A DNA stretch of 13,392 bases from Bacillota bacterium (GCA_030528765.1 JAUMYD010000025.1:1582-14973), one strand, 5' to 3'. Shown: positions 6,590-13,392, counted from the stretch's first letter. Translations and numbers: made by a program. The notes: generated from the sequence alone by a model not told the origin.

Positions 6590-6702
6590 CGTCCGAGGCC
6601 TGCTTCCCCGCAGGCTGCTATGCCCCCTTGCCGCAGGCAAAGGGCGAAACAGCTGCAGCGGAGCAGCAGGGAAAGGCCCTTTCCTTCCGGGTGCAAAGAA
6701 GG

Positions 6703-8031
6703 CTATTCCTTCGCTGCCCCATCCCCACTGACAGCAACAGCTTCTTCTTCGAAATGCACCGCCCGCGCCTGCGGATAATAGATCCGCTCGCTGGTGAAGG
6801 AGAGGCCAAGTTCTCTGATACAAGCAAAGAGCGAATCAAAAAATTCGCTGCTGGAAAAATTATCCGGAAAGCTCAGGTTCACGGAGTCATTTTCGGTAAT
6901 GCCCACGCAGATGATATTCGGAAGCTCGCTGCTGACAACAAGATAGCAGCGTTTGATCTGCGCTCTTGCCGCCTCGCTGAGCCTGGCCTTACTCATGTGC
7001 GTATAGGTGATCTGGTTCGGGTTCTGCAGGGTATTGTTCATCGCGCCGGAGACCAATTTCCGTTTTTCAGGGTCATTCAGCAGCGGCCACAGCTTTTTCC
7101 GCTGCCCGTAGACCAGGGCAATATCCTCCTTCTGCGTAAGCAGATCCAGCCTGCTCCGGAAGATCGTGGCCACCTTTTCATAGGGCATGTCCTTCATACG
7201 TGTATGGTAATAGTTGAGGACCTTTACAGCTGCAAAATTATGGAAAGTATTCGTATTGAACATGGGCCGCCCGCTGACGGGCATCATGGCACAGACCACC
7301 TTTTCCGCATTTTCCTCCTCTGCCAGAAGCGGCAGGCAGGCCTTAAAAAGGATGGGCGCGATCACGGCAAAAGGAGAGACCTCTGCCTTTTTGGCGCGCT
7401 GCCGGATCTCCTCCAGCGGCAGGCTGACCATCACGCACTCTGTGACAGGCTCTTTCTTAAAGACCCCTTCCTTAAAAGGAGTGGGCCGAACGTCCTTCGG
7501 CACATAAAAAGGCTTTTCATTCGCCCCCCCCCCCGCGATATCCGTGGGCAGGGCGCATTCATCTGCAAGCTCCTCCGGGCTGAGAGGCGGCAGCTCGCTG
7601 TGATCCCCCTGCAGATAGCGGGTATAATGCTCCAGCAGCTCCGCCGTCCAGAAATGCGCAGCACTGCCATCCATGATGAAATGGGATTTATCAATATAAA
7701 TCTCATTTCCGCTGTAGGTCAGCATCCACTGGTAATAATTATTGCTGCTGTCCCCAAAGCAAAGGGGGGCATCCAGCCTTGCCTCCCGGATCACAACGGG
7801 AAGATCATTCTCTTCCAGATAATAATTAAGCCCATCCCAGCGCAAGCGCGTTGCTAAATAAGGATGCCTCTTCAGAAGCTGCTCTGCCGCAAACTGAAGA
7901 GCCTCCGGGCAGACCGGAGAATTCAGCTCAAAAACGGCAGTACTCATCGTGATCACGCCGGAAGAGATCTGATCACACATGATCTGTTCCGTGGCATCCA
8001 GCGGATAGATTTGCTTTGTTCCCATAATCAC
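6703..8031 (-). CDS. Condensation/CAT-superfamily acyltransferase (alcohol acetyltransferase-like)
   Basis: A 442-residue soluble protein with the fold signs of the CoA-dependent acyltransferase superfamily (NRPS condensation, PapA, alcohol acetyltransferase). The catalytic HxxxDG is H117-D121-G122 (SHFIMDG; the first of the usual HH is Ser). The second half has PVSGRPMFNTNTFHNF (about 274-289), like the PVxLRxxFxSxTxRNF motif of alcohol acetyltransferase-type members. A free-standing enzyme, it probably moves an acyl group onto a small alcohol, amine or peptide; substrate unknown. Codons 166-170 lie in a run of 11 G (7524-7534), which could switch the gene off by slippage. Start: GTG 8031 has AAGGA at good spacing; ATG 8025 two codons later is also possible. 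It has its own promoter (8118-8146) downstream of the exporter genes and shares the terminator at 6554-6589. A joint role with the exporters is inferred from position. Confidence 0.8.
   Translation of the reverse strand: MIMGTKQIYPLDATEQIMCDQISSGVITMSTAVFELNSPVCPEALQFAAEQLLKRHPYLATRLRWDGLNYYLEENDLPVVIREARLDAPLCFGDSSNNYYQWMLTYSGNEIYIDKSHFIMDGSAAHFWTAELLEHYTRYLQGDHSELPPLSPEELADECALPTDIAGGGANEKPFYVPKDVRPTPFKEGVFKKEPVTECVMVSLPLEEIRQRAKKAEVSPFAVIAPILFKACLPLLAEEENAEKVVCAMMPVSGRPMFNTNTFHNFAAVKVLNYYHTRMKDMPYEKVATIFRSRLDLLTQKEDIALVYGQRKKLWPLLNDPEKRKLVSGAMNNTLQNPNQITYTHMSKARLSEAARAQIKRCYLVVSSELPNIICVGITENDSVNLSFPDNFSSSEFFDSLFACIRELGLSFTSERIYYPQARAVHFEEEAVAVSGDGAAKE
7524..7534 (-). repeat. Homopolymer run of 11 G in the acyltransferase coding strand
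   Basis: Eleven consecutive C on the + strand, read as G on the coding strand, encode part of Ala-Gly-Gly-Gly-Ala at residues 166-170 of the acyltransferase. One extra G puts a TGA two codons after the tract; one fewer G shifts to a frame that stops at 7431. Such tracts are classic slipped-strand switches, but also common sequencing-error sites. Confidence 0.95.
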
Positions 8032-8117
8032 TCTCTACTTCCTTTCCAAGAACTACCCGGCCGGCCAAACAGGCTTCTGGAAACCGGATCACCGGGAAAC
8101 CCTTTATTGAGAGCTTT

Positions 8118-8146
8118 ATTCTATCACGAAGTTTCCGGCTTATCAA
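8118..8146 (-). promoter_or_regulatory. Promoter of the acyltransferase gene
   Basis: On the minus strand: -35 TTGATA (8141-8146), 17-nt spacer, -10 TAGAAT (8118-8123). The start would be near 8111, leaving an 80-nt leader. The leader contains GGTTTCCCGG and CCGGTTTCC, a short direct repeat. The acyltransferase can thus be expressed independently of the exporter operon. Confidence 0.7.
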
Positions 8147-8202
8147 GAAAAAGCAGCAGGGAAAATTTCGCCCGGCAGAGCACTGCCTGCTCTTTTCCCT
8201 GC
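8147..8202 (-). terminator. Terminator candidate after the exporter operon
   Basis: On the minus strand GCAGGGAAAA (8193-8202) pairs perfectly with TTTTCCCTGC (8156-8165); the 27-nt loop holds its own small GC hairpin. It is followed by TGCTTTTTCTT. It stands about 85 nt beyond the second exporter stop codon and just before the acyltransferase promoter. The long loop lowers confidence. Confidence 0.5.
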
Positions 8203-8273
8203 AGGGGCTCCTTCGGCAGCAGGCCGTTTTTGCGCAGGGCGCCTTTGCTCCCGCCCGGAGCCCCTGCCCTGCG
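8201..8273. repeat. Interlocked inverted repeats after the exporter genes
   Basis: GCAGGGGCTC (8201-8210) pairs with GAGCCCCTGC (8258-8267), and CGCAGGGC (8233-8240) pairs with GCCCTGCG (8266-8273). The pairs cross each other and share bases with the terminator arm at 8193-8202, so they are mutually exclusive or pseudoknot-forming. Function unknown. Confidence 0.55.
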
Positions 8274-8287
8274 AACCCAAAGGCAGC

Positions 8288-10444
8288 TTATTCCTGCTGC
8301 CTGCGCACCAGATCGGCAAATTTACCATTCAGCGCCATCAATTCCTGATAGCTGCCGCTCTCCACGATTCGTCCCTTTTCCAGCATGATGATACGGTCAC
8401 AATCCACAATGGTGGAAAGCCGGTGCGCCACCATGACCACTGTGGCCTTTTCCCGGTAGATGGCCTCCAGCACCCGCTTCTGGGTGATATTATCCAGCGC
8501 AGAGCTCGCCTCATCCAGCAGCAATACAGCCGGATTCCCCACCAGGGCCCGGGCGAGCAGGATGCGCTGCCGCTGCCCGCCGGAAAAGCCTCCGCCTGCA
8601 GTTTCGGATATTTCCGTATCCATCTGCAATTTCAGGCTGCGGATGTCATCGGCGATCGCCGCCTTCTCGGCAGCCTCCCAGGCCTGCTCCATGGAAACAG
8701 GCACAGAGGAAGCAAAGGCGATGTTTTCATACAGCGTCCCCGGGATCACCTGGCTGAACTGCATCACAGAGCCGATCCTTTTGCGCAGGGAGCGCACATT
8801 CAGGGAATTCAGGCTATGTCCATCATAGGAAATGCTGCCGGAATCACACTGCTCCAGCCCCAGCATCAGCTTCAGAAGCGTGCTCTTGCCGGAGCCGCTC
8901 TCCCCCACAATAGCGACCTTTTCCCGGGGGTGGATATCCAGATTGATGTCTGTCAGCGAGCTTTTTGCGAAATTGGGGTAGGAAAAGCACACATTTTCAA
9001 GGGTGATCCTGCCCCGCAGCGTGCGAACATAGTGACAATCAGAGAAATCCGCTTCGGTCCCCTCCAGCAGGCTGTCCACCTGATGCACCAGCGGCCCCAT
9101 CAGGAAAATGGATTCCATCATATCCAGCAGCTGAGTCACTGCTGCGGCACAAAGCGCATAGGAGGCATTGAAGGCCACATAATCCCCGCGGGGAACCCCG
9201 TTTTCTGCGGTCACAGCCAGCAAGACCGCCGTACACAGGCTGCCGATGAAGGATATCAGCACGCTCCGGAGCTTCATCACCATTGGGGGGTCCAGCTTCA
9301 GCTGCAGGTTCTTTTTATAGTAGAGCGCCCATTTGGCGTAGATCCTGTTTTCCGCGTTTACGCTCTTGATCTTCTGAATGCCGCAAATCGCCGTATAAAG
9401 GAAGCTGTTGTTCTCCATCTCGTTTTCCAGCAGCTCCGCGCTGTTTCGCACACAGGAGACAAAAGAAAACACAGATACCGCCACCTTTGCCAGCAGCATC
9501 AGGAGCGCCGGCACACACAGCACCGCGCCAAAACGCAGCATCTGCGGAATATAAACCAGCGAGAAGAGCAGGGTAAAGGAGGTATCCAGAAACACATTGA
9601 TGATGCGGGTGGCCAGCTGCTGCCCGGCACGGATCCTGGCGGATACACGCCCGGCAGAAGAATCGGCAAAGCTGGCATAGGGCTTCAGCAGCACTCTGGC
9701 CATCAGTGCAGCCTGCACCTGATCAGCAATGCGAATCCGCATGGAGGAAAGCAGATTGCTTTTCAGTGCGCGCAGCACCGTGCGGAACGTGCCCACGGTA
9801 ACAAAGATCGCAGAACCGTAGATCAGTGCTCCATAGGCCTGGCCGCCCTTTGGCAGCAGGATATTCAGGGCCCAGGAATTCAATTCCGGCAGCACCAGCC
9901 CCAGCAGGGAGATCAGCCCCGTACACATAAGCACCGCAAAAATATCCCGCGCCGTGATCAGCCGTATGATCAGCTGCGCAATGCCCCGCACCGAGCCTTT
10001 TCCCACGGATACGGGCCGGTGGATGATATAGGCATCTTTCTTCAGGGGCGCATTCCGTTTCAGTACCGTTCTTTTTTTCGTCTGCACATCCACGCAGCAG
10101 TAGCCCAGCAAGCCCGGCCGAAGCACCACAGGCTGCCCATTTTCCAGCCATGCCAGTATCCAGTCGGTGCGTTTCCGGAAGCTGTGATCAGAAAGATCCA
10201 CATCTTCACACATCAATCCGGCTCCATCCAGCGTGCTGTCGATCAGCTCGTGAATATTGCTGCAGCCCATGGCCACCTTGCATTCCACAGAGAAGGCATC
10301 CAGTATGATCTCAAGCGCAGCCTGCACCCCTGCCATTTCATCCATGTGCAGGGGCCTGTCCTGCAGCAGCAGCTGGTCTGCGATCGTTTCGCATTTTTTG
10401 CTTTGCTTTTCCTTTTCCCGGATCAATTCCGAATACAAACCCAT
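8288..10444 (-). CDS. NHLM-like ABC exporter (permease-ATPase fusion) with a non-peptidase N-terminal domain
   Basis: A 718-residue inner-membrane half-transporter, membrane domain fused to ATPase, of the peptide/lipid exporter type. Residues 1-150 form a soluble domain I do not recognise (LLLQDRPLHMDEMAGVQAAL near 25-44, then a region with GQPVVLRPGLLGYCCVD); it is not a C39 peptidase. Six membrane segments lie at about 155-187, 204-226, 283-303, 306-330, 395-413 and 424-446. The ATPase has Walker A GESGSGKST (514-522), Q-loop Q562, signature FSGGQ (620-624), Walker B VLLLDE (640-645) and switch H674; all catalytic residues are present. ATG 10444 is preceded by GGGGAAG and starts 17 nt after the upstream exporter's stop, so the two are cotranscribed and probably heterodimerise. 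The arrangement matches the ATP-binding partner of NHLM-type peptide export systems; the exported molecule is unknown. Confidence 0.87.
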   Translation of the reverse strand: MGLYSELIREKEKQSKKCETIADQLLLQDRPLHMDEMAGVQAALEIILDAFSVECKVAMGCSNIHELIDSTLDGAGLMCEDVDLSDHSFRKRTDWILAWLENGQPVVLRPGLLGYCCVDVQTKKRTVLKRNAPLKKDAYIIHRPVSVGKGSVRGIAQLIIRLITARDIFAVLMCTGLISLLGLVLPELNSWALNILLPKGGQAYGALIYGSAIFVTVGTFRTVLRALKSNLLSSMRIRIADQVQAALMARVLLKPYASFADSSAGRVSARIRAGQQLATRIINVFLDTSFTLLFSLVYIPQMLRFGAVLCVPALLMLLAKVAVSVFSFVSCVRNSAELLENEMENNSFLYTAICGIQKIKSVNAENRIYAKWALYYKKNLQLKLDPPMVMKLRSVLISFIGSLCTAVLLAVTAENGVPRGDYVAFNASYALCAAAVTQLLDMMESIFLMGPLVHQVDSLLEGTEADFSDCHYVRTLRGRITLENVCFSYPNFAKSSLTDINLDIHPREKVAIVGESGSGKSTLLKLMLGLEQCDSGSISYDGHSLNSLNVRSLRKRIGSVMQFSQVIPGTLYENIAFASSVPVSMEQAWEAAEKAAIADDIRSLKLQMDTEISETAGGGFSGGQRQRILLARALVGNPAVLLLDEASSALDNITQKRVLEAIYREKATVVMVAHRLSTIVDCDRIIMLEKGRIVESGSYQELMALNGKFADLVRRQQE

Positions 10445-10461
10445 CTGAACTTCCCCTTCTG

Positions 10462-12639
10462 CTATTGCGCTCTCACCAGTTCAAAATAGCGGCCCTTCGC
10501 CGCATACAGCTCCGCCGGAGCACCCTGCTCCACGATCCGGCCCTGCTCCAGCACGAAAACGTGATCACAATTGCTCACCGTGGAGAGCCTGTGAGCCACG
10601 ATAATGACGGTAACACCGCGCTCCCGGATGAAAGAAAAGATCCGCTCCTCGGTTTTGGCATCCAGCGCGGAGGTGAATTCATCCAGCAAGATCAAAGTCG
10701 GCTCCTGGCAGAGCGCCCTGGCCAATTCAATGCGCTGCAGCTCCCCGCCGGAAAAGTTCCGTCCCTTTTCCCGGATCTGCGCATAAATGCCGTCCGGATC
10801 GCGGATCACACGCTCATAAATATGAGCATCCCGCATGGAGAGGATCAATTCATAGTTCTCAACGGTTTGATCCCACATGGTGATATTGTTTTTCACTGAA
10901 TCACAAAAGACCGTGATCTCCTGATCCACAGCAGCAATGGAGGAATGAAAAACCGCATCGGGGATCTCCTCCCGCCGCAGGCCGTCATAGAGGATGCAGC
11001 CCTCCTCCGCCCGGTAGAGATCGGCGATCAGCTTCACCAGTGTGCTTTTGCCGCAGCCGGTGCTGCCCACCAGCGCCACGATCTGGCCCGGCTGCACATC
11101 CAGAGAGATATGATCCACCACCAGCGGGTCCCCCGGGTTATAGCGGAAGCACAGATCCCGGATCGATACACTGCCGCGCAGCTTATCCGGCTCCTGATCC
11201 GCCCGCAGGGGTACCGGCTGCCGGGTCTCCCGCTCCAGGATATCATCCACACGCTCTATATTGGTACGCATGCTCTGGAAAGAGGAAAGCGTATCCATGC
11301 AGCTGCTGAATTCTCCGCGAACCGCCTCCCACATGGACTGGAACACAGAAAGCATACCGATCGTAAAATTACCGTTGATAATAAAATATACCCCGCCAAA
11401 CAGCAGCAGCGCACTGGTGATTGCCGTATGTATGCCACTCACGCTGCTGATCAGGGATTGCAGGCCCAGTGCCGCCTTACGGTTATCATGGTAATCCCGC
11501 TGGTTCCGCCGCCAGATCCGGAAAAAGCTGTCCTCGCTTCCGGTGGATTTGATGGTCTCCACCGTACTCAGGCCGTTAAGGGAAGAGGCATTCATTCTGC
11601 CGGAGCTGACAGTGATGCTTCGGGATATGATGGCCAGCCGCTGCTGCAGCCAGTTGGTCATCAGGATATACAGCAGCTCCAGACAAAGGCAGGCCGTTGC
11701 CAGCGGGCTGCTGTAGAGAAAGAGCATCACGATATACAGTGCTGTCTGCACCAGATTCACAATACGCGGCAGCAGATTCTGCATCAGCGAATAATCCAGG
11801 CCGGAATTCTTTTCCAGGCGCTCCAGCAATTCGCCGGCACTGTTCTGCTCAAAAAAGCTCAGAGGCAGGCAGATCAGCTTCTTAAACAGGCCGGAGCCTG
11901 ACCGCGCCGCCATTTGCCGGCCTGCCGAAAAAACGCTGATGGTCCGCACCGCGGAAAAGATCAGGTTCAGCAGCGCGCAAAGCAGCATGCCCAGCACCAC
12001 CGGCCAGAACAGATGACTTTGGTTCTGCCCGATCACCTCATCCAGCATGCGCGTATTCAGGTGCAAAAGAGCAAGGTTTGCGAAGATGGCCAGCCCATTG
12101 AGCACCACAGCCCGGGCCACACTGCGGCCGTTCCCCCGGATCCTGTTATGGATCAGCGAAGACAGATAAACCGGCTTTCCGTCCGGCACAAAATCCGCCC
12201 CCGGCTGCATGGGCAGCAGGAAGCCGCGATACAGTGTCGCAAACTTTTCCAGGCTGATCACATGCTCTCCCCTGGAGGCATCGGTCAGGTGGATGTTCCG
12301 GCCCCGGATCTTTCGTATGATCACATAATACTTTCTGCGCCAGCCGGCAACCACAGGCAGGCTGCATTCCCGGCTCCGCAGCTTCCGGATCAATTCATCC
12401 ATGGAGAGCTCCACACATTCGGCTTCCAGGCCAAATTTCCCGGCAGATGCGCAGAGCTGCGCCGGTGAAGTGCCGCTGCGGGAAAAAACACAGCTTTCCC
12501 GCAGCGTTTTCAGGGGCACATGTTTTCCGAAATAACCCAGCATCATTCCCAGGATCGCAGCGGCATTTTCGCCGGTGTGCATCTGGATCACTACAGGTAC
12601 TCTTTTCTTCATAGCTCGTTTCCTGTCCGTTCTTGGCAT
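10462..12639 (-). CDS. NHLM-like ABC exporter with an inactive C39-like peptidase domain
   Basis: A 725-residue inner-membrane half-transporter. Residues 15-145 follow the C39 peptidase pattern of peptide exporters (QM..E at 19-24, GYFGKHVPLKTLRESC, W100, then TDASRG), but the catalytic Cys position is N25 (QMHTGEN where QMEATEC is usual) and the catalytic His is Y104; only D120 of the triad remains. It should bind but not cut leader peptides, like the C39-like domain of HlyB-type exporters. Six membrane segments lie at about 173-196, 209-235, 286-310, 311-333, 398-418 and 420-445. The ATPase is intact: Walker A GSTGCGKST (525-533), Q573, FSGGE (629-633), Walker B LILLDE (649-654), H683. Two starts have AGGA sites: ATG 12639 (used here) and ATG 12612, which begins MKKRVPVV and may be the true start. 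The promoter at 12663-12691 drives it and the second exporter. Confidence 0.88.
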   Translation of the reverse strand: MPRTDRKRAMKKRVPVVIQMHTGENAAAILGMMLGYFGKHVPLKTLRESCVFSRSGTSPAQLCASAGKFGLEAECVELSMDELIRKLRSRECSLPVVAGWRRKYYVIIRKIRGRNIHLTDASRGEHVISLEKFATLYRGFLLPMQPGADFVPDGKPVYLSSLIHNRIRGNGRSVARAVVLNGLAIFANLALLHLNTRMLDEVIGQNQSHLFWPVVLGMLLCALLNLIFSAVRTISVFSAGRQMAARSGSGLFKKLICLPLSFFEQNSAGELLERLEKNSGLDYSLMQNLLPRIVNLVQTALYIVMLFLYSSPLATACLCLELLYILMTNWLQQRLAIISRSITVSSGRMNASSLNGLSTVETIKSTGSEDSFFRIWRRNQRDYHDNRKAALGLQSLISSVSGIHTAITSALLLFGGVYFIINGNFTIGMLSVFQSMWEAVRGEFSSCMDTLSSFQSMRTNIERVDDILERETRQPVPLRADQEPDKLRGSVSIRDLCFRYNPGDPLVVDHISLDVQPGQIVALVGSTGCGKSTLVKLIADLYRAEEGCILYDGLRREEIPDAVFHSSIAAVDQEITVFCDSVKNNITMWDQTVENYELILSMRDAHIYERVIRDPDGIYAQIREKGRNFSGGELQRIELARALCQEPTLILLDEFTSALDAKTEERIFSFIRERGVTVIIVAHRLSTVSNCDHVFVLEQGRIVEQGAPAELYAAKGRYFELVRAQ

Positions 12640-12662
12640 ACTCTGTCCTGGTCTGTCTCTTT

Positions 12663-12691
12663 ATTTTATCATTCGGATGATCGCTTTTCAA
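12663..12691 (-). promoter_or_regulatory. Promoter of the exporter operon
   Basis: On the minus strand: -35 TTGAAA (12686-12691), 17-nt spacer, -10 TAAAAT (12663-12668). The start near 12656 leaves a 17-nt leader if translation begins at 12639 or 44 nt if at 12612. It is back-to-back with the RT promoter, the two -35 boxes being 15 bp apart. Confidence 0.7.
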
Positions 12692-12706
12692 CCGCTGGCC
12701 TTTATG

Positions 12707-12735
12707 TTGACTTTTTCACAACAGAAGCGTATACT
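12707..12735 (+). promoter_or_regulatory. Promoter of the reverse transcriptase gene and its leader
   Basis: -35 TTGACT (12707-12712), 17-nt spacer, -10 TATACT (12730-12735): a near-consensus vegetative promoter. Transcription would start near 12742, about 187 nt before the RT start codon. Confidence 0.75.
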
Positions 12736-12741
12736 GTTCCC

Positions 12742-12928
12742 GGAGAGATGCGGTTTATCCGCTTCTGCAGCGAACTGAGCCTGTGCCCTTGCAGTGGCTT
12801 GCAGATGCCCGGTGCAGGTGTAGTTTTGGAATCCCTTTCGGGAAGTGTTTCTCTCCCAGTGAAAGCACCCTTAATGGGTGCTTTCACTGTTTGCTTCAGC
12901 CTTATCACCGTATCAGAGGGGAAAACAT
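12742..12928 (+). ncRNA. Long structured leader of the RT gene, candidate non-coding RNA
   Basis: From the predicted start to the RT ATG lie about 187 nt without a convincing gene. Structures include GCGG (12750-12753) with CCGC (12759-12762), TCCC-TTTC-GGGA near 12831-12842, paired CTTGCAG direct repeats near 12790-12812, and a perfect 14-bp hairpin at 12857-12889. Leaders of this kind precede several RT families that use a dedicated RNA. That this is such an RNA is inference; it could instead be an ordinary attenuated leader. Confidence 0.35.
12857..12892 (+). terminator. Perfect 14-bp hairpin in the RT leader, attenuator or RNA 3' end
   Basis: CAGTGAAAGCACCC (12857-12870) pairs fully with GGGTGCTTTCACTG (12876-12889) around TTAAT, followed by TTTGCTTC. 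It is 40 nt before the RT start codon. The T-run is short, so it could terminate partly, creating a separate leader RNA of about 150 nt and lowering RT expression. Confidence 0.5.
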
Positions 12929-13392
12929 ATGAGCTTACTGCACAACCTTGGCAATGATAAACAATGGGCCATTTACCTGAACAAAAAACGAAAAGATCAC
13001 CATACGCATCCCCGCGAACTTCGCTTTCTGGAAGCCTTTGTAGCAGAAAAGAGATACCTTCCCATTGCCCGACAAATGCTCCGGGAGGATTATCTTCTTC
13101 CCCTGCCCCGCAAGGCACTGATCAGCAAAAAAAACACCGACAAAAAGCGCATCGTATATTTCTTCCCCCCGGACGAGCATCTGATGCTCAAGCTGCTGAA
13201 CCACCTGATGATTCGCAAATACGATGAACGCCTCAGCGATGCCTGCCATTCCTTCCATGTCGGCCGCAGCGTGAAAACCGTCATGCACAGGATCGGGCAC
13301 CTGGAAAATCTGGAAGAGAAATACAGCCTGAAGCTGGATATTTCCTCCTATGGGAACAGCATCCCCGTGGAAGCCCTGCTGCAAGCCACCGG
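12929..13392 (+). CDS. Reverse transcriptase, N-terminal part (3' truncated by window end)
   Basis: The first 154 residues of an RNA-directed DNA polymerase; the gene continues past the window. After a helical N-terminus (1-60) come the RT fingers motifs: KKRIVYFFPPDEHLMLKLL (72-90), YDERLSDACHSFHVGRSVKTV (98-118), and motif A, YSLKLDISSYGNSIPVEAL (132-150), with the first catalytic Asp at D137. The order and spacing fit group-II-like/unknown-group RTs rather than retrons, but the YxDD box is not visible, so class is open. Gly142 sits at Asp+5, where most RTs have the aromatic steric gate that excludes ribonucleotides. ATG 12929 has GAGGGG 7 nt upstream. The gene is divergent from the exporter operon and preceded by a 187-nt structured leader. 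No group II intron structure, avd gene or variable/template repeats are seen here, though these could lie beyond the edge. Confidence 0.8.
   Translation, partial: MSLLHNLGNDKQWAIYLNKKRKDHHTHPRELRFLEAFVAEKRYLPIARQMLREDYLLPLPRKALISKKNTDKKRIVYFFPPDEHLMLKLLNHLMIRKYDERLSDACHSFHVGRSVKTVMHRIGHLENLEEKYSLKLDISSYGNSIPVEALLQAT

Noticed and set aside
8143..8328. Minus-strand frame of 61 codons after the second exporter
   Set aside because: It overlaps the exporter end, runs through the inverted repeats, is basic and low in complexity, and has no ribosome binding site; not a credible peptide gene.
8423..10489. Very long open frame on the + strand opposite the second exporter gene
   Set aside because: Its product is Gln/His-rich with no recognisable domain, while the minus strand has complete ABC motifs. 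It is a by-product of codon bias on the opposite strand; similar antisense frames at 974-2047 and 3139-4140 are rejected for the same reason.
12748..12957. Small + strand frame of 69 codons in the RT leader, considered as a precursor peptide for the exporters
   Set aside because: GGAG is only about 2 nt from its ATG, it contains the perfect 14-bp hairpin, has no GG or NHLP-like leader, and overlaps the RT start.
12692..13392. Diversity-generating retroelement
   Set aside because: No avd-like gene, template/variable repeat pair or target gene is visible here; with the RT truncated this cannot be excluded beyond the edge.
1..13392. CRISPR arrays, tRNA, rRNA, insertion sequences
   Set aside because: I scanned for regularly spaced repeats, tRNA-like cloverleaf/CCA ends and transposase-like frames and saw none.

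Overview
The window looks like a moderately GC-rich chromosomal segment of a Bacillota bacterium, most likely an anaerobic, gut-type Clostridia (inference). The basis is sigma-A-like promoters with 17-bp spacers, AGGA/GGAGG-type ribosome binding sites, a DUF134 protein next to a siroheme/4Fe-4S protein, and an NHLM-like double ABC exporter. No rRNA, tRNA, CRISPR array, insertion sequence or phage gene was seen.

Left part (1-5071). The 3' end of an unrecognised + strand gene (1-228) meets, across a bidirectional terminator, a minus-strand DAACS-type (SDF) symporter fused to a degenerate RsbW-like ATPase domain (371-2023). After a 358-bp intergenic region with a promoter and terminator-like hairpins comes a minus-strand BtuF-BtuC-BtuD/Fec-type uptake operon. 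It runs substrate-binding lipoprotein (4112-5071), FecCD permease (3127-4122), ATPase (2382-3134), with overlapping, translationally coupled ends.

Centre (5072-6590). Divergent from the uptake operon, on the + strand, are a DUF134/UPF0251 DNA-binding protein and an AsrC-like siroheme plus ferredoxin protein, closed by a strong bidirectional terminator. The 160-bp control region has two near-consensus promoters that face each other, arranged almost symmetrically around the perfect palindrome TGGCATATGCCA. One bound protein could control both operons; the DUF134 protein is the obvious candidate regulator (inference).

Right part (6703-12639, minus strand). Two consecutive ABC exporters, read 12639 to 8288, resemble the paired transporters of NHLM-type peptide export systems. 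The first has an N-terminal C39-like domain that has lost its catalytic Cys and His; the second has a different N-terminal domain of about 150 residues. Downstream, with its own promoter, is a condensation/CAT-fold acyltransferase (6703-8031) interrupted by an in-frame run of 11 G, a possible phase-variation switch. No precursor peptide is visible.

Right edge (12929 to the end, + strand). Divergent from the exporters is the N-terminal part of a reverse transcriptase, cut by the window end. Its motif A reads DISSYGN, with Gly where an aromatic steric-gate residue is expected. It has a strong promoter and a long (~187 nt), highly structured leader that could be a non-coding RNA partner. RT, leader RNA, inactive-peptidase exporter pair and acyltransferase together are the best candidate for an undescribed system, but the evidence is positional and the RT is incomplete.
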